Positions 22,793-30,867 of a stretch of DNA of 37,896 nt are shown here, one piece after another (position 1 is the first letter of the stretch; each line of letters begins with the position of its first letter). Origin of the DNA: Candidatus Hydrogenedens sp. (GTDB lineage Bacteria; Hydrogenedentota; Hydrogenedentia; Hydrogenedentales; JAEUWI01); NCBI GenBank assembly GCA_016125095.1, contig WGMK01000022.1, positions 1-37,896 of the forward strand, read 5' to 3'. The notes under the pieces were generated by a model. That model made no database searches. It was not told the DNA's origin and worked only from the letters and a program-made list of their open reading frames with translations. A program made the position numbers and the translations under genes.

Positions 22793-23874
22793 GACTTCAG
22801 CTCTTCCTTGGGCAGCCGCTTGGCGAGGCCCTCGATGAAGCGCAGCACCACGACGCCGCAACCGATCATGGTGGCCGCGAGGATGATGATGAGGAAGCGG
22901 TATTCCTCGGCGATGACGGACATCATGAAGGCCATGAGTCCGGCGAGAATCGAGACCATGTAGAGCGAGACGACGACCTGTTTCTGCGACAGGCCCAGCG
23001 CCAGCAGCCGGTGGTGCAGGTGATCGCGGTCGGGTTCAAAGAATTCGCCGCGGTGGGCGCGCTGCAGGCGGCGCAGGAAACTCAGGCCCGTGTCGAGAAT
23101 CGGCACCGCCATCACCACCATCGGCACGGCCAGCGCGATAACGGTGACGCCCTTCTGTTCCTCGACGAGCGTGGAGGCGCCCAGCACGAATCCGAGGAAG
23201 AGCGCGCCCGCGTCGCCCATGAAAATGCTCGCCGGATTGAAGTTGTACCAGAGGAAGGCGAGGGTGGTGCCCATGAGGTAGGCCATCATGATGCACGAGG
23301 CGGCCTGGCCGTTGTTGAACGCCACCGCGAAGATGGAGGCCGCGCAGATGAACACCAGCCCGGCCGCGAGTCCGTCGAGTCCGTCGGAGAAATTCACCGC
23401 GTTGATGACGCCCGCAATCCAGAGCGGCGTGATCATCAGGGCCAGCCAGCCCGCGTTGATGCTGCCGCCGAAGGGCGACGAGAGGACGTCGGTCTTGAAG
23501 CCCCAGTAGAAGAGGAAGCTGCAGAGGATGACCTCGACGATGAGCTTCTTCAGGCTGGACATGTCCTTGATGTCGTCGTAGACGCCCATGAGCACGATGA
23601 GGGTGCCGACCGCGCACATGGGATACAGCACGCTGCGGGCGTATTGGGGAAAGCCGCCCTGAATGAACAGCACGACGGCGAGGAAGACTATGTAGAACGG
23701 CAGGCCGCCCAGGTAGGGGATGACGCGCGTGTGCACCTTGCGGGCGATGCCGGGGCGATCCACCACGTCGAGCGTGACGGCGAGGCGTCGGAAGAGCGGC
23801 ACGAGCACCATGGTGAGCGCCCACGAGCCGCCCGCCACGGCGAGATACAGCCACCACGGTTGCTCGGCGATCAT
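22789..23874 (-). CDS. wecA: Polyprenyl-phosphate N-acetylhexosamine-1-phosphate transferase (WecA/TagO family)
   Basis: A 361-residue polytopic membrane enzyme that transfers a HexNAc-1-phosphate from UDP-HexNAc to undecaprenyl phosphate, starting a surface glycan on the inner face of the membrane. Around ten hydrophobic segments are visible. Diagnostic motifs are VYDDIKD, NAVNFSDGLDGLAAG, FNPASIFMGDAGALFLG and, on a late cytoplasmic loop, DRDHLHHRLLALGLS; the HLHHRL element separates WecA/TagO from MraY, though NFSDGLDGL is somewhat MraY-like. ATG 23874 overlaps the stop of the upstream gene (ATGA) and has AAGGA 6 nt before it; the longer open frame to 24195 is not supported. The gene also overlaps the next by 4 bp. 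Confidence 0.9.
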   Translation of the reverse strand: MIAEQPWWLYLAVAGGSWALTMVLVPLFRRLAVTLDVVDRPGIARKVHTRVIPYLGGLPFYIVFLAVVLFIQGGFPQYARSVLYPMCAVGTLIVLMGVYDDIKDMSSLKKLIVEVILCSFLFYWGFKTDVLSSPFGGSINAGWLALMITPLWIAGVINAVNFSDGLDGLAAGLVFICAASIFAVAFNNGQAASCIMMAYLMGTTLAFLWYNFNPASIFMGDAGALFLGFVLGASTLVEEQKGVTVIALAVPMVVMAVPILDTGLSFLRRLQRAHRGEFFEPDRDHLHHRLLALGLSQKQVVVSLYMVSILAGLMAFMMSVIAEEYRFLIIILAATMIGCGVVVLRFIEGLAKRLPKEELKS

Positions 23875-24917
23875 CGCGCATCCTTTCGTGCGGGCATCAC
23901 GGCGCAGCTGACCGGGTGGCCCGTGCGCCCGTCGAATTCCCCGGGCGACCACGCCTGCAGGGCGGTGCCCGGCGCGGCGGCTTTTACGCCGATGGCGGCA
24001 AAGGCGAACTTGAGCCCGTAGAACTTGCGGTCGTAGCCGATGATGGCCTCGCGCTTGAGGCCGAAATACTCCAGCTCCGGGCCGAGGTGGGTGTCGTCGA
24101 GATAGACCGAGGCTTCCTGCGACACGGCGAACACGCCGATGGCTCCCTGCCGCGCGCTTTGTAGAAACCGCGCCATCCGGATGGATTCGTCCCACGAATC
24201 GTTCAGGTCGAACTGGCCTAGTTGGAGAATCTGGCCATCTTCCGGCGAAACAATCGCCACGAAGAGCGCGCGCTTGGTGCCGCCGTAATCCACGCCGCCG
24301 ATATGCAGAAGGGCGCGCGGTCCGCTCGCCGCGACAATCGGCACCGGCGCCGATACTCCCGTGCCGCCGATGACGCCATCAAGGCGGACCACGCCCTGCG
24401 CGTCGGCCAGCACGGTGGCCGCGTCGGCCAGGTCCAGCGGCCAGCCTCCGGAGGGGTCCATCGGAAAGCTGAACAGGCCCTGGTAGACGAAGAGCTTGAC
24501 GGCCGCTTCGATGCCCGCGCTGAAATTGGCATGCCAGGCACCCGCGCCGCTGAATGCGGGATTGCGGAGCGCCTGCACTTCCTCGGTCGTCAGGCCTTCG
24601 TCGGCGAATTGATAGAAGCGCGCTTGCCGGGCCGCGCCCGCCGCGAGGTCCCCCGCGCCATACTCCGCCAGCCGGGCGTAGGGTTCGGCATAGGGCGGAT
24701 GAAAGGCGGCCACGCCCTCGTGCAGCACGGCGGCAGCCGTCACGGTCTGGCCGGCGTCGGCCAGCACCGCAGCGTGTTCTTCAAAGCGCAGCGGCGATGC
24801 GGCATCCTGCATCCGGATGATGGGCAGGTAGGCGAGATTGAAGACGGCGAAGAAGCTGAGCAGCAGCATCCAGAGCAGGGCCACCTTGCGCCCCGGTGTC
24901 ATCGATGTCGTCGGCAT
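23871..24917 (-). CDS. Membrane-anchored protein with an ILEI/FAM3-like domain
   Basis: A 348-residue protein. Residues ~11-33 form an uncleaved membrane anchor (ALLWMLLLSFFAVFNLAYL). Residues ~45-110 contain helical TPR-like repeats (AAVLADAGQTVTAAAVLHEG). From about 199, the segment GGVDYGGTKRALFVAIVSP, then DGQILQLGQFDLNDSWDE, IGVFAVSQEASVYLDDTHLG and FAFAAIGVKAAAPG follows the pattern of the interleukin-like EMT inducer domain (FAM3/ILEI: GRGLNIALVNG...RAFDMW...LVFVASYDDPAT...WVFVGAKG). The related stem domain of human POMGnT1 binds a HexNAc glycan. ATG 24917 is chosen over 24956; its ribosome site is weak. It heads an overlapping operon with a wecA-like gene, so a glycan-sensing or glycan-holding role is inference. 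Confidence 0.7.
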   Translation of the reverse strand: MPTTSMTPGRKVALLWMLLLSFFAVFNLAYLPIIRMQDAASPLRFEEHAAVLADAGQTVTAAAVLHEGVAAFHPPYAEPYARLAEYGAGDLAAGAARQARFYQFADEGLTTEEVQALRNPAFSGAGAWHANFSAGIEAAVKLFVYQGLFSFPMDPSGGWPLDLADAATVLADAQGVVRLDGVIGGTGVSAPVPIVAASGPRALLHIGGVDYGGTKRALFVAIVSPEDGQILQLGQFDLNDSWDESIRMARFLQSARQGAIGVFAVSQEASVYLDDTHLGPELEYFGLKREAIIGYDRKFYGLKFAFAAIGVKAAAPGTALQAWSPGEFDGRTGHPVSCAVMPARKDAR

Positions 24918-25079
24918 AATCCCAAGTGTACCCTCGCGCCTCTCCGCAGGCCGCATAGTACCGCAGTGTAGAGGGCTAAGTTAAGCCGGGCGTGCGACTT
25001 TCCCTCTTGCGCGCAGGCCGGGCGCATCGCGTAGTATGGGCCGGGCTGTTGCAGCACAACCGGGCGAAGGGCGAGCGTC

Positions 25080-26762
25080 ATGACACAGGCATTTACACTC
25101 GGAATTGACTACGGCACCAACTCGGTGCGTGCGCTGATTGTGGACACGCGCACGGGCGAGGAGATCGGCACGGCGGTGGCGGGATACCGCCATGGCGAGC
25201 AGGGCATCGTGCTCGATCCGCGCGAGCCGAACCTGGCGCGGCAGCATCCGCAGGACTATATCGACGGCATGCTCGAGGCGGTGGCCGGCGCGCTGAAGCT
25301 CGCCCAGGGGCACGCCGGGTTTACGCCCGAGTCGATTATCGGCATCGGCGTGGATACCACCGGCAGCACGCCGATTCCCGTGGACGCCCAGCTGCGGCCG
25401 CTGGCGCTGGATCCGCATTTCGAGGGTGCCCCCGCCGCGATGGCCTGGCTTTGGAAAGACCACACATCGCACGCGGAGGCCACCGAAATTACCGCCTTCG
25501 CGCGGCAAGAGCACCCGGAATACCTTGCGAAGTGCGGCGGCACGTATTCCTCCGAGTGGTTCTGGTCGAAGATGCTGCACTGCGCCCGCACCGCGCCCGA
25601 GGTGTTCGCGGCGGCCTATACTTGGGTGGAGCACGCCGACTGGATGCCCGCGCTGCTCTGCGGGGTGACCGATCCGGCGCAGCTGAAGCGCGGCGCTTGT
25701 GCAGCCGGCCACAAGGGTATGTTCCATCCCAGCTGGGGCGGTTTCCCCGATCCGGCGTTTCTCGGCGCGCTCGATGCGGGGCTGGCCCGCGTGCGCGCCA
25801 CGCTGCCCGACGAGGTGTATTCCATCGCCGAGCCCGCGGGCGGACTGTCCGCCGAATGGGCCGCGAAGCTCGGACTGCGCGAAGGCACGCCGGTGGCGGT
25901 CGGTGCGATCGACGCCCACCTCGGCGCGGTCGGCTCGGGCATCGGCACCGGCACGCTGGTGAAAATCATGGGCACATCGACCTGCGACATCATGACCGCG
26001 CCGCTTGAGCAGGGCCTGCCCGACATCCCCGGCCTGTGCGGCATCGCGGTGGAATCGGTGCTGCCGGGCTGCTACGGCCTCGAGGCGGGGCAGGCGGCCG
26101 TGGGCGACATCTTCAACTGGTTCGTCGAGCGCATCCAGCCCGGCGGCCAAGGGCACGACGCGCTCACCGAGGAAGCAGGCCAGCTCGCGCCCGGTGAAAG
26201 CGGGCTGCTCGCGCTCGATTGGCACAACGGCAATCGTACCGTGCTCATCGACCAGCGTCTCACGGGCCTGATGCTCGGCATGACGCTGCACACCCGCCCG
26301 GCGGAGATCTATCGCGCGCTTGTCGAGGCGACTGCCTTCGGCGCGCGGGCGATTATCGAGCGGCTGGTGGAGTACAAGGTCCCCGTCGAGCGGGTCATCT
26401 GCTGCGGCGGCATCTCGGCCAAGAACCGCATGGTCATGCAGATCTACGCCGACATCCTCGGGCGGCCGATGGAACTGAGCGGCAGCGCGCAAACCTGCGC
26501 GCTCGGTGCGGCCATGGCGGGCGCCGTCGCGGCTGGCGCGGCCGCAGGCGGGCACGCCGATTTCGCATCCGCTGCCGCCGCCATGACGCATACGCACCCC
26601 GATCGCTTTGAACCCATCCCCGGAAGCCAGGCGGTCTACGAAAAGCTCTACGCGCTCTACCGGGAGCTCCACGACCTCTTCGGGCAGGTGGACTACAGCG
26701 CCAACCCCGCCCATGTAATGAAAGATCTGCTGGAGATCAAGGACGCCGCCCGGGCGCGATAG
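25080..26762 (+). CDS. araB: Ribulokinase (FGGY carbohydrate kinase)
   Basis: A 560-residue FGGY kinase of the AraB type, which phosphorylates L-ribulose (and related ketopentoses) with ATP. The phosphate-binding DYGTNSVRALIVDTRTG opens the protein, GVDTTGSTPIPVD marks the second conserved loop, and GTSTCDIM and CCGGISAKNRMVMQIYADIL near the C-terminus are characteristic of ribulokinases; length is as expected. Divergent from the ILEI-type gene; the 162-bp gap has a TAGTAT at 25032 but no good -35. Neither araA nor araD lies nearby, and the next gene is a converging sulfatase 18 bp away, so the pathway is incomplete in this window. Confidence 0.93.
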   Translation: MTQAFTLGIDYGTNSVRALIVDTRTGEEIGTAVAGYRHGEQGIVLDPREPNLARQHPQDYIDGMLEAVAGALKLAQGHAGFTPESIIGIGVDTTGSTPIPVDAQLRPLALDPHFEGAPAAMAWLWKDHTSHAEATEITAFARQEHPEYLAKCGGTYSSEWFWSKMLHCARTAPEVFAAAYTWVEHADWMPALLCGVTDPAQLKRGACAAGHKGMFHPSWGGFPDPAFLGALDAGLARVRATLPDEVYSIAEPAGGLSAEWAAKLGLREGTPVAVGAIDAHLGAVGSGIGTGTLVKIMGTSTCDIMTAPLEQGLPDIPGLCGIAVESVLPGCYGLEAGQAAVGDIFNWFVERIQPGGQGHDALTEEAGQLAPGESGLLALDWHNGNRTVLIDQRLTGLMLGMTLHTRPAEIYRALVEATAFGARAIIERLVEYKVPVERVICCGGISAKNRMVMQIYADILGRPMELSGSAQTCALGAAMAGAVAAGAAAGGHADFASAAAAMTHTHPDRFEPIPGSQAVYEKLYALYRELHDLFGQVDYSANPAHVMKDLLEIKDAARAR

Positions 26763-26780
26763 CCCCGGTATCGAGCTTCG

Positions 26781-28202
26781 TTACTCCGCCGCAGGGTTGG
26801 GTGTGGGAAAACGGGCGTGGGCGTCTTGCTGCCAGGCGGCGAGTTTCTCCGCCAGAGCCTGGGCGCGTTCGGGTTCCTGCTCCGCCAGGTTGTGGTGTTC
26901 GCCCGGGTCGTCGGCGAGGTTGTAGAGCTCGAGGCGGTTGTCCTCGAAGAAGCGGATGAGCTTCCAATCGCCTTCGCGCACCGCGGCTCCGGGCGTGCCG
27001 CCCTGGTTGCCGTAGTGCGGGTAGTGCCAGAACATCGCCCGCGGTCCGCGCGATTCGCCTTTCAGCAGCGGCACCGTGCTCACGCCGTCCTCGTGCTGTT
27101 CGGGACGCAGCGGCAGCCCCGCGAGGTCGAGCAGGGTGGGATAGATGTCAGTGCTGACGACGGGCGCGTCGATGACGGTGCCGGCGCGTTCGCCGCCGGG
27201 CAGACGGTAGATAAGCGGCACGCGGATGCCGCCGTCGTAGAGCCAACCCTTGCCCGCGCGCAGCGGCAGGTTGCAGGTGGGGTGCCCCTCGGCCGTGGAC
27301 AAACCGCCGTTGTCCGACGTGAAAATGATGACCGTGTTGTCGTAGATGCCATTGCGTTTCAGCGCGTCGATGACCGTGCCGACGCCCGTGTCGATGGCCT
27401 CGATCATGGCGGCGTAGATGGGCAGGTCCTGCGCCTGCCGCTCGCGTCCTGAGCGCTCGTCATCCTTTGGCCAGTCGGGTTCCGTGGCGGCCAGCCTCTT
27501 GCGCTTCTCTTCGTATTTGCGGATGAGATCCTCCGGCGCAGCCAGCGGAATGTGCGGCGCGTTGAAGCAGAGGTAGGCGTAGAAGGGACCGTCCTTGTGC
27601 GCGTCGATAAAGGCCGCCGTCTCGTTCGCGAAGCGATAGGTGATGTACTCGCCCTCGGGACCATCCGGCAGGCCAGGGTTGTTGTAGGGCGGGAAATAGG
27701 GGAAACCGCCCCTGCCGCCGCCAATCATGACATCGAAACCCTGGTCCTCCGGCAGGAAGCCCTTGCCGCCCAGGTGCCACTTGCCCGCCTGGAACGTGGC
27801 ATAACCCGCTTCGCCCAGCGCCTCCGCCGGGGTCACTTCCTCCAGCGGCAGCTGCGGTTCGTAGGACGCCGGCAAGAGCGGCTTGTGCGCGGTCCAGTGT
27901 TTCGCCACGCCGTCGGGCTGGGGTCCGCCGAAGTAATCCGTGTTCGCCAGCCGCGCGGGATACTTGCCCGTCATCATGCTCGACCGCGTGGGGCTGCACA
28001 CCGGGCACGCGGTGTAGGCGTGGGTAAACCGGATGCCCTCCGCCGCCAGCGCATCGAGTCGGGGCGTCTCGTAGAAATCGCTGCCGGTGACGCCCAAATC
28101 GCGCCAGCCGAGGTCATCGCACATGATGACCACGAAATTGGTTGGTGCCGCGGTGGCGGTGAAGGCAGCAAGCAGCAGGAACAGGCAAGACAAGACACGC
28201 AT
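26781..28202 (-). CDS. Secreted sulfatase (formylglycine type)
   Basis: A 473-residue exported sulfatase. Residues 1-19 form a signal peptide (MRVLSCLFLLLAAFTATAA). The formylglycine motif is C69-S-P-T-R73 in ACPVCSPTRSSMMTGKYP, giving a cysteine-type site that needs formylglycine-generating enzyme. CDDLGWRDLG at the N-terminus and TSDNGG in the middle supply the calcium-binding aspartates, and AGKWHLGG the conserved lysine/histidine loop. ATG 28202 has GGGAGGAA 7 nt upstream. It probably removes sulfate from a polysaccharide or glycosaminoglycan, an activity abundant in PVC-type bacteria; substrate class cannot be fixed. It converges with araB. The 295-bp gap upstream mainly holds a repeat copy. 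Confidence 0.93.
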   Translation of the reverse strand: MRVLSCLFLLLAAFTATAAPTNFVVIMCDDLGWRDLGVTGSDFYETPRLDALAAEGIRFTHAYTACPVCSPTRSSMMTGKYPARLANTDYFGGPQPDGVAKHWTAHKPLLPASYEPQLPLEEVTPAEALGEAGYATFQAGKWHLGGKGFLPEDQGFDVMIGGGRGGFPYFPPYNNPGLPDGPEGEYITYRFANETAAFIDAHKDGPFYAYLCFNAPHIPLAAPEDLIRKYEEKRKRLAATEPDWPKDDERSGRERQAQDLPIYAAMIEAIDTGVGTVIDALKRNGIYDNTVIIFTSDNGGLSTAEGHPTCNLPLRAGKGWLYDGGIRVPLIYRLPGGERAGTVIDAPVVSTDIYPTLLDLAGLPLRPEQHEDGVSTVPLLKGESRGPRAMFWHYPHYGNQGGTPGAAVREGDWKLIRFFEDNRLELYNLADDPGEHHNLAEQEPERAQALAEKLAAWQQDAHARFPTPNPAAE

Positions 28203-28278
28203 GATGATTTCCTCCCTCGGATGGCGAAGGGACAGGATAACACGGGACGTGGCGAAAGCAAGCCGCGAGTAGGGCCCT

Positions 28279-28489
28279 GCAGCGCCGCTGCTTTAGAGTG
28301 CGGCGGACTTGCCGCCGCTTTCGCGAAGGGAGCTTGCTCCCGGCACGGGCAGTCGCGCTTTACGCCGTTACGAGGCCATCGCATCGTGCGAGCCCTAGAC
28401 CGGTGCAAGGCGTTACGGCTGGCACCGGGAGCAAGCTCCCTCGGACAAAGCGCAAGCAAGTCTTGCGCACTCCAAAGCGGCTGCGCCGC
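28279..28489. repeat. 211-bp complex palindromic repeat, copy 1 (REP/BIME-like)
   Basis: Nearly identical, without gaps, to 29111-29321 (about five differences in 211). Its ends are inverted (CTTTAGAGTGCG against CGCACTCCAAAG), and inside it GGGAGCTTGCTCCCGG pairs with CCGGGAGCAAGCTCCC, with further small hairpins such as GGCGG-ACTTG-CCGCC. It lies 8 bp beyond the RAYT stop. Confidence 0.9.
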
Positions 28490-28497
28490 GAGCAAGG

Positions 28498-29049
28498 TTA
28501 GAAATCATCTTCTATATTCAGTTGGTCGGTTTTGAACGACATCACGATTCGCTGGAGTCTGGTATCGGCGTTTCGAGAGAACCACGCCATCGAACACCAT
28601 CGGTAATTCTCCGCGTTCGCTGCGACCCCGTGCTTCTCGGGATTTGTGTGAACGTAGTGCAGGCGCGCCCAATAACTCCGATCGAACGACAAACATGTGT
28701 CCCAATATTGATACCAGACTTTTCGTCCTCGGACCCCATCCAGTTGGTTCAGCCAAATCGCTGATTTCGAGTGAAGCGCCCGTAACAACCTTATTAGCGA
28801 GCCGGCATCTTCCGGCGCATGTGCTACGAAGTGATAATGATTGGCCAGAATAGCCCATGCCTGGAGCCGCCAGTGCCAGCGTTCCGCTTCTTCGAAGAGG
28901 GACGATTGCAGGTGATCCAGCTTGGCTTCAGTGTTGAAGAAGTGTTCCTTGCCGTAGGTTCCGGCAGTAACACAATAGGCAGCCCCCGGCAGGAATAGAT
29001 GCGACGGCGAATGCGGCCAATCGCGGGAGAAAGTGTCGTCGGTTGCCAT
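28498..29049 (-). CDS. REP-associated tyrosine transposase (RAYT, Y1_Tnp family)
   Basis: A 183-residue IS200-like single-strand transposase of the RAYT branch. The metal-binding HUH motif is H71-Y-H73 in ILANHYHFVAHAP; the conserved C-terminal region is SYWARLHYVHTNPEKHGV, with Tyr126 or Tyr132 as candidate nucleophile and the YxHxNPxKHG signature typical of RAYTs. The frame appears intact and of normal length. ATG 29049 is preceded by GGAGG with 5-nt spacing; a GTG at 29055 is in frame but overlaps that site. It lies between two copies of a 211-bp palindromic repeat that are its likely substrates. It has no neighbouring transposon genes and is visibly lower in GC than the araB region. Confidence 0.85.
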   Translation of the reverse strand: MATDDTFSRDWPHSPSHLFLPGAAYCVTAGTYGKEHFFNTEAKLDHLQSSLFEEAERWHWRLQAWAILANHYHFVAHAPEDAGSLIRLLRALHSKSAIWLNQLDGVRGRKVWYQYWDTCLSFDRSYWARLHYVHTNPEKHGVAANAENYRWCSMAWFSRNADTRLQRIVMSFKTDQLNIEDDF

Positions 29050-29110
29050 CCGCACCTCCGGAAAATTCCATGCGGAATGCTATCAGAACGAGAAATTCAT
29101 TGCTAATTAT

Positions 29111-29321
29111 GCAGCGCAGCTGCTTTGGAGTGCGGCGGACTTGCCGCCGCTTTTGCGAAGGGAGCTTGCTCCCGGCACGGGCAGTCGCGCTTTACGCCGT
29201 TACGAGGCCATCGCATCGTGCGAGCCCTAGACCGGTGCATGGCGTTACGGCTGGCACCGGGAGCAAGCTCCCTCGGACAAAGCGCAGGCAAGTCTTGCGC
29301 ACTCCAAAGCGGCTGCGCCGC
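29111..29321. repeat. 211-bp complex palindromic repeat, copy 2 (REP/BIME-like)
   Basis: Same orientation as copy 1. Its outer arms CTTTGGAGTGCG and CGCACTCCAAAG are exact reverse complements here, whereas copy 1 has one change. It ends 15 bp before the stop codon of the radical SAM gene and may also serve as a termination structure. Confidence 0.9.
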
Positions 29322-29335
29322 TCAGGAAATCCCAA

Positions 29336-30664
29336 CTAAGCCGCGACGGGTTGGCGGACGTAGGTGATCTCGGCTTTGCCCGATTCAAACTTCGCTAGCT
29401 TGTCGAGGTTCATGTCGCGGCGTCCGGAGAAGTATTCGCAGGCCTTGTAGTACACGAGGTCTTCGCGCCAGAGCTTGAAGAATTCGGGATCGCGCATCCA
29501 GCGCGCGGCGAGCGCGAAGGGATTGTGGACGCCCTCGAGCAGCGGCCCGACTAGTTCGGAAGGATCGCGGAAGCATTCCCAGTCGCAGTCCGTACAGGAG
29601 GCCTTGCGATCGATCTTCGCGAGGTCGAGGTCTTCGAACTTGCCGAAGCTTTCGTTGCCACGGTAGCCGCAGGGATAAGTGTTGCCGTCCACCGAATTGA
29701 CGAAGAAGAAATCCACGCCGCCGCGGCAGCCGTATCCTTCCGCCTTCGCGCCATCCTCGTATTGCCGCATGAGCGACAGCAGCGACGAGCGCGGCGAGAA
29801 GATCCGGAGATCGCCGCGGTATTCGGGCACGGTTTCGAAGAGCGCCTTGAAGAGCATCAGGCGTTCGCCGCGGGTGAAGCGGATGACGCGGTCGAGCGAG
29901 GTGGCGCCATACACCGCTGCCAGGCCCTGCTGCATCTCCGGCGTGTCGATGCTCATGGGATAGCAGGTATTGGCGATGGTGAAGCCGAGGTCGCGTACGA
30001 AGGCGTAGAACTTCTGCAGGCTGCCGCGCATGCCGCGGTAGAAGGAGTCGAGATACGCGTCCTCGCTGGCGAAGTTCTCGGGGTAGATATCCCAGGTGAT
30101 CGTGCCGCCGACGTTGCGGTTCACGCCGAGGTTGGCCGAGGGATACAGGCCGCGCTCGCGGAAGATGGGTATGGCGCGCTCGATGCCTTTGATGAGCCCC
30201 GGGAACCCGCGCATCTTTTCGTGTACTTCGGGCACCACGGAATCGATACTGATCCAGAAATTCCGCACGGGGGTGTCGGCGAGCATATCGGCGATGCGCT
30301 TCACGCGGTCTTCCCAGCCGGCCGCTTCCGGGTTCTTGAACACGTAGCCGTTCGTGCCGCTGCGGATGAAGGGAATGCCGAGGCTGCCGGCGTGCTTCAT
30401 GAGCGGCGCCATCTCGTCGAGCATGAGCAGCGGTTCGCCGCCCGTGAAGGAAAGCGCCTGGATGCCATTGGCAGCGGCCGCATCGATGGCGCGCTTCATG
30501 GCGTCCACGCTCATGGTCTTGCGGTCGTATTGGTTGGTCACGCGCATCTCGCACTGCGGGCAGCGCGCGTTGCACTGGTCGGTCATCTGGATGATGAGCT
30601 GCCCCGGGGCGCGTCCGCTCCAGATGCGCGCCAGATTGCCAAGCGAAAACATTTTCTGTTCCAT
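29336..30664 (-). CDS. Radical SAM protein with SPASM-like C-terminal cysteines
   Basis: A 442-residue radical SAM enzyme. The 4Fe-4S cluster motif is C31-x3-C35-x2-C38 (DQCNARCPQCEM), followed by SFTGGEPLLM (SAM-binding GGE) and GTNGYVF. A C-terminal cysteine group (YGCRGGVDFFF, TYPCGYRG, CTDCDWECFR) resembles a SPASM/Twitch auxiliary cluster domain, used by peptide-modifying or other radical enzymes. ATG 30664 has AAGGAG 9 nt upstream. It is divergent, by 203 bp, from the PHP-GT4 fusion, which suggests linked function, perhaps in making or modifying a glycolipid or cell-surface molecule; this is inference. No small precursor peptide gene was recognised nearby. HpnH-type hopanoid enzymes are a possible but unproven relation. 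Confidence 0.85.
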   Translation of the reverse strand: MEQKMFSLGNLARIWSGRAPGQLIIQMTDQCNARCPQCEMRVTNQYDRKTMSVDAMKRAIDAAAANGIQALSFTGGEPLLMLDEMAPLMKHAGSLGIPFIRSGTNGYVFKNPEAAGWEDRVKRIADMLADTPVRNFWISIDSVVPEVHEKMRGFPGLIKGIERAIPIFRERGLYPSANLGVNRNVGGTITWDIYPENFASEDAYLDSFYRGMRGSLQKFYAFVRDLGFTIANTCYPMSIDTPEMQQGLAAVYGATSLDRVIRFTRGERLMLFKALFETVPEYRGDLRIFSPRSSLLSLMRQYEDGAKAEGYGCRGGVDFFFVNSVDGNTYPCGYRGNESFGKFEDLDLAKIDRKASCTDCDWECFRDPSELVGPLLEGVHNPFALAARWMRDPEFFKLWREDLVYYKACEYFSGRRDMNLDKLAKFESGKAEITYVRQPVAA

Positions 30665-30867
30665 GGCCTGCGCTCCTTGTCCTGCGACTGACCCGAAGCA
30701 TAGGCGTGCCCGATTAGCGCGGCATAAGGAATCGATGAAAAGCCGGTATTATTTCGGGGCGTGTCAACAGAAAACCTAACCCCTTGTTAACCCGGCACTA
30801 ACGGTGCGCGGGTACGATGGCGGCGTAAAGCGCAGTAATCCTGAGGCTTAGCCCGGAGGAACCCGCC

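Larger units (their letters stand above)
28279..29321. mobile_element. RAYT with two flanking 211-bp repeats
   Basis: The transposase gene (28498-29049) sits between direct copies of the palindromic repeat; the gaps are 8 bp and 61 bp. This is the arrangement of REP-associated tyrosine transposases with their REP/BIME targets. Whether the whole unit moved together is not known; no obvious flanking duplication was seen. Confidence 0.75.

Noticed and set aside
22792..22861. N-terminal extension of the alpha/alpha-barrel protein to 22861.
   Set aside because: The extra residues (MRRRGAALHRGPRQAAAQG) are encoded in DNA overlapping the WecA-like C-terminus out of frame, have no ribosome site, and a coupled GTGA start explains the gene better.
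29111..29321. Short open frames inside the 211-bp repeats, translating to similar peptides in both copies.
   Set aside because: The similarity follows from the DNA repeat; there is no ribosome site and the sequence is explained by palindromic structure.
30665..30867. TTGACA on the minus strand in the radical SAM/PHP-GT4 gap as a promoter.
   Set aside because: No acceptable -10 at correct spacing; I do not assign promoters in this 203-bp gap.
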